Shown: positions 14,455 through 19,225 of the stretch, piece after piece | How the letters are laid out: every line of letters begins with the position of its first letter | How positions within the stretch are numbered: the first letter of the stretch is position 1 | Origin: Firmicutes bacterium UBA3914 | GTDB lineage: Bacteria; Bacillota; Limnochordia; Darwinibacteriales; Darwinibacteriaceae | DNA: 19,225 bases | Direction: 5' to 3' | Assembly (NCBI GenBank): GCA_002391385.1 | Contig: DGEY01000036.1 | Location: 1,447 to 20,671 of the forward strand | Notes under the pieces: model-generated | Seen by the model: the letters and a program-made list of their open reading frames with translations, nothing else | The model's database searches: none | What the model was told of the DNA's origin: nothing | Translations under genes and position numbers: made by a program

Positions 14455-14793
14455 ATGAGACGCAGAAAGCTGGGGAGGACCTCTGGTCATCGGAGAGCGC
14501 TGCTCCGTAACCAAGTAACGAGCCTAGTGCTTCACGGCAGGATTGAGACCACCGAGGCAAAAGCCAAGAGCATTAAGCCCCTAGCAGATAAAATGGTGAC
14601 TTTGGGTAAGAGAGGAGATTTGGCTGCCCGGAGGCAGGCAGCTGCATTCTTACTAGATCCCGCTGCTGTGCGCAAGCTCTTTGACGATTTGGCTCCTCGC
14701 TACGCTGATCGCAACGGAGGATACACCAGGATTATCAAAACCGGTGTTCGGCGCGGTGATGCGGCACCGATGGCGATTATCGAATGGGTCTAG
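14455..14793 (+). CDS. rplQ: 50S ribosomal protein L17
   Basis: The 112-residue product reads MRRRKLGRTSGHRRALLRNQVTSLVLHGRIETTEAKAK in outline and ends GDAAPMAIIEWV, a complete bacterial L17, which sits near the tunnel exit. A GTG at 14446 would add three residues, but it forms part of the AGGTGAG ribosome binding site for ATG 14455, so the ATG is preferred. It is the last gene before a strong intrinsic terminator. Confidence 0.94.
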   Translation: MRRRKLGRTSGHRRALLRNQVTSLVLHGRIETTEAKAKSIKPLADKMVTLGKRGDLAARRQAAAFLLDPAAVRKLFDDLAPRYADRNGGYTRIIKTGVRRGDAAPMAIIEWV

Positions 14794-14809
14794 GGGATAC
14801 TGACAAGGT

Positions 14810-14837
14810 CGCAGAGGAGCCCCCTCTGCGTTTTTTT
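14810..14837 (+). terminator. Intrinsic terminator after rplQ
   Basis: CGCAGAGG (14810-14817) and CCTCTGCG (14823-14830) form a perfect 8-bp GC-rich stem with a 5-base loop, followed by seven T residues (14831-14837). This is a classical rho-independent terminator and marks the end of the S10-spc-alpha transcript. It lies only 20 bases upstream of the ecfA1 start codon. Confidence 0.9.
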
Positions 14838-14857
14838 CTGGGAATTGGGGTGGTACG

Positions 14858-15703
14858 ATGAAACAACCATTGGTGCGCTTCACTAATGTAAGCTTCACCT
14901 ATGCTCGGGCCCAAGGGAGGGGCGGGTGGCAGGCGCTGCGGGATGTGAACCTGGAGGTCTTCGAGCATGAGTTCGTGGCCGTGCTGGGCCGCAACGGCTC
15001 GGGGAAGTCAACTCTAGCCAAGCATGTCAACGCCCTGCTCACCCCCACCTCAGGCCAGGTCTTGGTGGCCGGCCTGGACACCAGTGTCCCCGAGAACGTG
15101 TGGGAGATCAGGCAGAAGGTGGGCATGGTCTTTCAAAACCCCGATAACCAGTTGGTGGCCACCACCGTGGAAGAGGATGTGGCCTTCGGGCCGGAGAACT
15201 TGGGGATCCCGCCCGCGGAGATTCAGCGGCGGGTGACCGAGGCTCTAGAAGCGGTGGGCATGCTCCAGTACCGGCTTCATCCCCCCCATCGCTTGTCTGG
15301 CGGACAGAAGCAGAGAGTTGCCATTGCCGGCATTGTCAGCATGCGCCCGAAATGCATTGTGCTGGATGAACCCACCGCCATGCTGGATCCCGCCGGGCGG
15401 CGGGAAGTGATGGAGACTATCCACCGCCTGAACAAGGAAGAGGGCATCACTGTTTTGCATATCACCCACCACATGGATGAGGTGATCGGAGCCGATCGGG
15501 TGCTGGTTATGGATCAGGGCCGCATTGTGCTGGAGGGAACGCCCCGGGAGGTGTTCAGCCAAGGGGAGCTTCTGCGGGAGCTGCATCTGGACGTGCCCCA
15601 GATCACCGATCTGGCCCAGCGTCTGGCCAGCCGCGGTGTTTCCATCCCCTCGGGCATTCTAACTGTCAATGAAATGGTGATGCATTTATGTCCATCAGAT
15701 TAG
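14858..15703 (+). CDS. ecfA1: ECF transporter ATP-binding protein EcfA1
   Basis: The 281-residue ABC ATPase has Walker A GRNGSGKST (44-52), Q-loop Q93 in MVFQNPDNQLVATTVEEDVAFG (90-111 in outline), signature LSGGQ (146-150), Walker B CIVLDEP with D170/E171, and H204. The Q-loop sequence is characteristic of the energy-coupling-factor family. With EcfA2 and EcfT it powers uptake by separately encoded substrate-binding S proteins (vitamins, cobalt or nickel); no S gene is present here, which fits the shared group II type. A GGGGTGG site precedes the ATG. The 3' end overlaps ecfA2 by 16 bases. Confidence 0.95.
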   Translation: MKQPLVRFTNVSFTYARAQGRGGWQALRDVNLEVFEHEFVAVLGRNGSGKSTLAKHVNALLTPTSGQVLVAGLDTSVPENVWEIRQKVGMVFQNPDNQLVATTVEEDVAFGPENLGIPPAEIQRRVTEALEAVGMLQYRLHPPHRLSGGQKQRVAIAGIVSMRPKCIVLDEPTAMLDPAGRREVMETIHRLNKEEGITVLHITHHMDEVIGADRVLVMDQGRIVLEGTPREVFSQGELLRELHLDVPQITDLAQRLASRGVSIPSGILTVNEMVMHLCPSD

Positions 15704-16545
15704 AAAATGTCTCTTTCCGCTACCTTGAGGACACCCCCATGGAGACCGAGGCCCTTCTTGATGTGACTTTGGAGATCGCCGACGGCGAGTTTGTGGGCAT
15801 CATCGGCCCCACAGGCTCCGGTAAATCTACCTTGATCCAGCATTTTAACGGCCTGCTTCTGCCCTCTTCCGGGAAAGTCTGGGTGGATGGGGTGGACCTA
15901 ACCCACAAGGATACCCAGCTGAGGCAGATCCGCCAGAAGGTGGGCATGGTCTTCCAGTACCCCGAGCACCAGCTGTTTGGCGAAACCGTGCTGGAGGATG
16001 TGGGCTTCGGGCCGCGGAACATGGGACTTGCTGAGGAGGAAGTTGTGGAGCGGGTGCGCCGGGCCCTGGCCTATGTTGGCTTGGACTTCGCAGAGTTGAA
16101 GGATCAATCTCCCTTCGAGCTCAGCGGAGGTCAAAAGAGACGGGTGGCCATTGCCGGCGTTTTGGCCATGGAACCCTCCGTTTTGATTTTAGATGAGCCC
16201 ACTGCCGGTTTGGACCCGAAGGGGAGGGAGGAGATCCTGGATGAGATCTGCACCCTCCATAGGGAGCGGGGCATTACCGTGATCTTGGTTACCCACAGTA
16301 TGGAAGATGTGGCCCGTTTAGTGGACCGCCTAATTGTCATGGACCGGGGCCGGGTGGCTCTAGATGGTACGCCTGTGGAGGTGTTCAGGCAGGCGGAAAC
16401 CTTAAAAGAGCTGGGCCTAGGCCTGCCGCAGGTGACTGAACTGATGCATGAGCTGAAGGCCAAGGGTATGGCCGTGGATACAGACGTCCTTACGGTGGAG
16501 GCCGCGGAAGAGGAGATCGTGAAAGCATTGGGGGGCCAGAGATGA
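15688..16545 (+). CDS. ecfA2: ECF transporter ATP-binding protein EcfA2
   Basis: The 285-residue paralogue of the preceding gene has Walker A GPTGSGKST (40-48), Q90 in MVFQYPEHQLFGETVLEDVGFG, signature LSGGQ (145-149), Walker B LILDEP with D169/E170, and H203. The YPEHQLF form of the Q-loop separates EcfA2 from EcfA1. The two ATPases form a heterodimer under the T protein. The ATG is inside the end of ecfA1, and the stop overlaps ecfT by 4 bases (ATGA), so equal expression by coupling is likely. Confidence 0.95.
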   Translation: MSIRLENVSFRYLEDTPMETEALLDVTLEIADGEFVGIIGPTGSGKSTLIQHFNGLLLPSSGKVWVDGVDLTHKDTQLRQIRQKVGMVFQYPEHQLFGETVLEDVGFGPRNMGLAEEEVVERVRRALAYVGLDFAELKDQSPFELSGGQKRRVAIAGVLAMEPSVLILDEPTAGLDPKGREEILDEICTLHRERGITVILVTHSMEDVARLVDRLIVMDRGRVALDGTPVEVFRQAETLKELGLGLPQVTELMHELKAKGMAVDTDVLTVEAAEEEIVKALGGQR

Positions 16546-17336
16546 GATTTCGCAACCTGACCATCGGCCAGCACATTCCCGGCAATTCGGTTGTGCACAG
16601 GCTGGATCCCCGCACCAAGATCTTAGGCACCACCCTGCTTATCGTGCTCTTATTTGCCGTCAATGGTTTTATCGGCTACGGCTTAGTGGCGCTGGCCATT
16701 GCCGGGGTGATCCACCTGGCCAAGCTGCCCTGGCGCTACGTGATCAGAGGTCTGCGGCCCCTCCTGGTCATATTGCTTCTGACTGTAGGCTTGAACGTTT
16801 TCCTCACGGAAGGGGAAGTGATCTTCCGCCTGTGGTTTCTAACCATAACCAGGGAAGGCCTGGCGCGGGGTGGGATGATGGGTACCAGATTGGTCCTGCT
16901 CATCGTGGGCACCTCGCTGCTTACGCTGACCACATCGCCCATCCAGCTCACCGATGGCATCGAGTCACTGCTCAATCCCTTCAGGCGTCTGGGTGTGCCC
17001 GCCCATGAGCTGGCCATGATGATGACCATCGCCCTGCGTTTCATCCCCACCCTCTTGGAGGAGACGGAGAAGATCATGAAGGCGCAAATGGCCCGAGGCG
17101 CCGATTTCCAAAGCGGCGGCCTGATGCAGCGGGCCAAGAGCTTGATACCCCTGCTGGTCCCCTTGTTTGTCAGTGCTTTCCGCCGCGCCGATGAACTGGC
17201 CATCGCCATGGAAGCCAGGGGATACAGGGGCGGCCAGGGCAGGACCAAATTCCGGGAACTGCGCTTTGGGCGCATTGATGCGGTGGCCATCGCCTTACTA
17301 GTAACCTTCACCGTGGTGGTGGGAGTCTTCTTCTGA
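16542..17336 (+). CDS. ecfT: ECF transporter transmembrane protein EcfT
   Basis: The 264-residue membrane protein begins with a conserved HRLDPRTKIL segment (19-28) and has several hydrophobic stretches (about 29-60, 72-88, 114-130, 200-212, 246-264). The two Ala-Arg-Gly coupling motifs that contact the ATPases are visible at 184-186 (MARGADF) and 225-227 (EARGYRG). It joins the EcfA dimer to the interchangeable S components. It overlaps ecfA2 by 4 bases and precedes truA by 10. Confidence 0.95.
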   Translation: MRFRNLTIGQHIPGNSVVHRLDPRTKILGTTLLIVLLFAVNGFIGYGLVALAIAGVIHLAKLPWRYVIRGLRPLLVILLLTVGLNVFLTEGEVIFRLWFLTITREGLARGGMMGTRLVLLIVGTSLLTLTTSPIQLTDGIESLLNPFRRLGVPAHELAMMMTIALRFIPTLLEETEKIMKAQMARGADFQSGGLMQRAKSLIPLLVPLFVSAFRRADELAIAMEARGYRGGQGRTKFRELRFGRIDAVAIALLVTFTVVVGVFF

Positions 17337-17346
17337 GGAGCAGGCT

Positions 17347-18084
17347 ATGAAGACCTATGCTTTGGTTGTGCAGTATGATGGCACCGAATACGCCGGCTTT
17401 CAGGTGCAGGTGGGCCAGCGCACCATCCAGGGGGAACTGGAAGAGGCCCTGGCTAAACTGGGCCCCAACCGCATCCGGGTGGTGGGAGCCGGCAGAACAG
17501 ACGCCGGTGTGCACAGCGAAGGGCAGACGGTAAGCTTTAGGGATGATGGGCTCACCGTACCCGTGGAGCGCCTTCCCCATGCCCTCAATGCACTGCTGCC
17601 TCCCGACATCAGGGTGGTGAAAAGCTGGCTCGCTCCCCCTGGCTTTCATGCCCGCTACAGCGCTCGGCAGAAGACCTACCGCTACCAGGTCTATGAGGGG
17701 GAGTTCCCCAGCGTCTTTTACCGCCGCTATGCCCTCTGGGTGAGGGAGCCGGTTAACTGGCAGGCGGTGGCAGCATGCGCTGAGCTTTTCGTAGGTAGGT
17801 TGGATTTTGCCGCCTTTGCCGCCAGCGGAGGCAGCGCCCAAACCACAGTGCGCACCATGGAAAGCGTGACGGTGGAAGCGGCACCGCCCCTTACGCTCAT
17901 CCGCTTCACCGCGGATGGATTCCTGTACAAGATGGTGCGCAACCTGGTGGGCACCCTCCTGGATGTGGGACTGGGCAGGCTCAGTCTGGAAGATGTGAGG
18001 GAGATTATGGAAAGCCGTGATAGGCGCCTAGCCAGCGCCACAGCTCCCGCCCACGGCCTGTTCTTGGAGAGCGTCAGATATTGA
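17347..18084 (+). CDS. truA: tRNA pseudouridine(38-40) synthase TruA
   Basis: The 245-residue enzyme converts uridines 38, 39 and 40 of the tRNA anticodon stem-loop to pseudouridine. The catalytic aspartate is D52 in GRTDAGVHS, and the family blocks VQYDGTEYAGFQ (8-19), LNALLPPDIRV, FHARYSARQKTYRYQVY and FLYKMVRNLVGTLLDVG are present. Length is normal. It follows ecfT by 10 bases, as in Bacillus and relatives. Its stop codon (18082-18084) lies within the -35 box of the next promoter. Confidence 0.96.
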   Translation: MKTYALVVQYDGTEYAGFQVQVGQRTIQGELEEALAKLGPNRIRVVGAGRTDAGVHSEGQTVSFRDDGLTVPVERLPHALNALLPPDIRVVKSWLAPPGFHARYSARQKTYRYQVYEGEFPSVFYRRYALWVREPVNWQAVAACAELFVGRLDFAAFAASGGSAQTTVRTMESVTVEAAPPLTLIRFTADGFLYKMVRNLVGTLLDVGLGRLSLEDVREIMESRDRRLASATAPAHGLFLESVRY

Positions 18085-18109
18085 CACGCAGCCGCGAGTG
18101 TTGTAAAAT
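18081..18109 (+). promoter_or_regulatory. Sigma-A type promoter for rplM-rpsI
   Basis: A perfect -35 hexamer TTGACA (18081-18086) and a -10 hexamer TAAAAT (18104-18109) are separated by exactly 17 bases. The -35 box overlaps the truA TGA stop. Transcription would start near 18116, leaving a leader of about 105 bases before rplM. The match to the housekeeping consensus is direct; promoter activity is inferred. Confidence 0.8.
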
Positions 18110-18115
18110 GAAAGT

Positions 18116-18221
18116 TGGCGATTTTGCTATTGGGAGCCCGTTCTAGCAGCGTCCCGCCCCGTGCGCTGTTAAGGCAGGCTTGCAGATAACACTGTTGGAC
18201 AAAAAGGGGGGAAATCCCGAC
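18116..18221 (+). promoter_or_regulatory. rplM leader, possible L13-type autoregulatory RNA
   Basis: TAGCAGCG (18144-18151) can pair with CGCTGTTA (18164-18171), one G-U pair included, around a 12-base loop. A small GGG-AAAT-CCC stem (18209-18218) overlaps the ribosome binding site of rplM. An L13 leader RNA upstream of rplM-rpsI is known in Bacillus relatives and is thought to be bound by the product; whether this leader belongs to that family cannot be decided by eye. Confidence 0.45.
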
Positions 18222-18656
18222 ATGAAAACCTATGCAGCAAAGCCACAGGAAGTGGAAAGAAAATGGTATGTCGTTGATGCCGAAGGTCAAACCTTGGGCC
18301 GCTTGGCTTCACAGGTAGCTGCTATCCTCAAGGGTAAGCATAAGCCGATCTATACTCCCCACGTGGACACCGGCGATCACGTCATCGTGATCAACGCTGA
18401 GAAGATTAACCTAACCGGGAAGAAACTGCACAGCAAGAGGTATTACCGGCACAGCGGATATCCCGGTGGGCTGAAGTCCATCACCGCAGGCGATCTGTTG
18501 AACCGCTATCCCGAAAGAGTGATCAGGGCGGCGGTTTGGGGCATGATTCCCCACAACCGGTTGGGCCGTAAGATGATTAAGAAGCTCAAGGTCTATGCCG
18601 GTCCTGAGCATCCCCATCAAGCTCAGAAGCCTGAGAAACTGGAGTTGAAATACTAG
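18222..18656 (+). CDS. rplM: 50S ribosomal protein L13
   Basis: The 144-residue protein starts MKTYAAKPQEVERKWYVVDAEGQTLGRLASQVA in outline and has the L13 blocks LKGKHKPIYTPHVDTGDHVIVINAEKI, YRHSGYPGG and AVWGMIPHNRLGRKMIKKLKVYAG. It is an early 50S assembly protein. The frame is open to a TTG at 18180, but ATG 18222 has an AAGGGGGG site (about 18204-18211) and gives the family start. It is first of a two-gene unit with rpsI, 39 bases away. Confidence 0.97.
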   Translation: MKTYAAKPQEVERKWYVVDAEGQTLGRLASQVAAILKGKHKPIYTPHVDTGDHVIVINAEKINLTGKKLHSKRYYRHSGYPGGLKSITAGDLLNRYPERVIRAAVWGMIPHNRLGRKMIKKLKVYAGPEHPHQAQKPEKLELKY

Positions 18657-18695
18657 AACGTGACCAAGAACCCCACACGAAGGGAGGCAGTCTGA

Positions 18696-19100
18696 ATGAA
18701 CGTGGCTCGCAAGGTAGAAAGCTACTACGGAACCGGCCGCAGGAAAGAGGCGGTAGCTCGAGTCAGACTATTTCCGGGCAACGGCAGGATTATCATAAAT
18801 CAAAGGCCCATCGAAGAGTATTTTACCCGCGAGGTGCTGCGCACCATCGTACGTCAGCCGCTGGTGCTTACCAACACCGATGGCAAATATGACGTCATTG
18901 TCAACGTGCACGGCGGCGGAACCACTGGCCAGGCCGGTGCCATCAGGCACGGCATTGCCCGCGCGCTGCTCACCGTTGATGAGGATCTGAGGAAGCCCCT
19001 GAAGCAAGCCGGCTTCTTAACCAGAGACCCGCGGATGAAGGAAAGAAAGAAATACGGCTTGAAGAAAGCCCGGAGAGCACCACAGTTCTCCAAGCGCTAA
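18696..19100 (+). CDS. rpsI: 30S ribosomal protein S9
   Basis: The 134-residue protein has YYGTGRRKEAVARVRLFPGNGRI near its start, the middle VNVHGGGTTGQAGAIRHGIARAL and the C-terminal tail RKKYGLKKARRAPQFSKR, whose final arginine contacts P-site tRNA. The N-terminus carries a few extra residues (MNVARKVES) compared with the shortest homologues, which is common. AAGGGAGG precedes ATG 18696. It is followed by a strong terminator. Confidence 0.97.
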   Translation: MNVARKVESYYGTGRRKEAVARVRLFPGNGRIIINQRPIEEYFTREVLRTIVRQPLVLTNTDGKYDVIVNVHGGGTTGQAGAIRHGIARALLTVDEDLRKPLKQAGFLTRDPRMKERKKYGLKKARRAPQFSKR

Positions 19101-19112
19101 TCTCGCAGCGGT

Positions 19113-19139
19113 CCCCAGGCCTTGTTCCTGGGGTTTTTT
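19113..19139 (+). terminator. Intrinsic terminator after rpsI
   Basis: CCCCAGG (19113-19119) pairs perfectly with CCTGGGG (19127-19133) across a 7-base loop and is followed by six T residues (19134-19139). It ends the rplM-rpsI unit. In the opposite direction the stem is not followed by a T-run, so it would serve the converging minus-strand gene poorly. Confidence 0.9.
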
Positions 19140-19144
19140 CATGT

Positions 19145-19225
19145 TCAGGGGGCCGCCTCTGCTTCTTCCGGTTCTTCCGGCACAGGCAAGATGGGCTCTT
19201 CAGGTTCTGGTGCCGGTTCGGGCTC
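19145..19225 (-). CDS. C-terminal end of an unidentified Pro/Glu-rich protein (partial)
   Basis: On the minus strand an open frame enters from the right edge and ends at a TGA complementary to 19145-19147. The 26 visible residues are almost only Glu, Pro and Ala, beginning EPEPAPEPEEP and ending EEAEAAP. Such acidic, proline-rich tails occur on secreted or surface proteins and as flexible linkers, but no domain is visible and the family cannot be named. The frame is convergent to rpsI, with the rpsI terminator between them. Its reality rests on composition and the clean stop; the gene body is outside the window. Confidence 0.55.
   Translation of the reverse strand, partial: EPEPAPEPEEPILPVPEEPEEAEAAP

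Noticed and set aside
14773..14801. A promoter for ecfA1 at the end of rplQ based on GATACT
   Set aside because: The -10 matches only 4 of 6 positions and no -35-like hexamer lies 16-18 bases upstream.
1..19225. CRISPR arrays, insertion sequences, tRNA or rRNA genes, or an unknown defence-like system
   Set aside because: No direct-repeat array, transposase, cloverleaf-like segment or unassigned multigene stretch is visible; every gap over 60 bases is described above and nearly all coding sequence belongs to recognised core genes.

Overview
The window is a nearly unbroken, all-forward ribosomal protein supercluster: the S10, spc and alpha operons, followed by the ECF transporter energising module, truA and rplM-rpsI. 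Gene order (tuf | rpsJ to rpmC-rpsQ | rplN to secY | adk-map-KOW gene-infA-rpmJ-rpsM-rpsK-rpoA-rplQ | ecfA1-ecfA2-ecfT-truA | rplM-rpsI) is that of Firmicutes (Bacillota). A Firmicutes origin is also supported by zinc-type S14, a zinc-LID adenylate kinase, the small KOW gene between map and infA, and strong AGGAGG-type ribosome binding sites. Base composition looks moderately GC-rich (judged by eye, not counted), so this is more likely a mid-GC Clostridia/Limnochordia-like lineage than a Bacillus. Genus cannot be told from the sequence alone.

Layout. Bases 1-40 are the last codons of tuf. Bases 41-204 are a non-coding gap with two perfect hairpins. From 205 to 14793, 31 genes run head to tail with gaps of at most 45 bases and several overlaps; no terminator is visible inside this run. 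A clear intrinsic terminator follows rplQ (14810-14837). Only 20 bases later ecfA1-ecfA2-ecfT-truA begin, tightly overlapped. A near-consensus sigma-A type promoter (TTGACA, 17-base spacer, TAAAAT; 18081-18109) overlaps the truA stop codon and drives rplM-rpsI after a leader of about 105 bases. An intrinsic terminator (19113-19139) closes that unit, and the C-terminal end of a convergent Pro/Glu-rich protein enters on the minus strand.

Function. The genes supply ribosomal proteins of both subunits, IF-1, the RNA polymerase alpha subunit, the SecY translocon channel, adenylate kinase, methionine aminopeptidase, a tRNA pseudouridine synthase and the shared ATPase/T-protein module for vitamin and metal uptake. 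Nine genes use GTG and four use TTG starts, so several starts were set by ribosome binding site spacing and family length.

I saw no mobile element, CRISPR array, tRNA, rRNA or unknown multigene system. This is ordinary core genome; the points worth a second look are regulatory (tuf-rpsJ hairpins, terminator before ecfA1, rplM promoter and leader) and a few gene-level oddities (no rpsD, a variant adenylate kinase motif, the acidic Pro-rich tail at the right edge).
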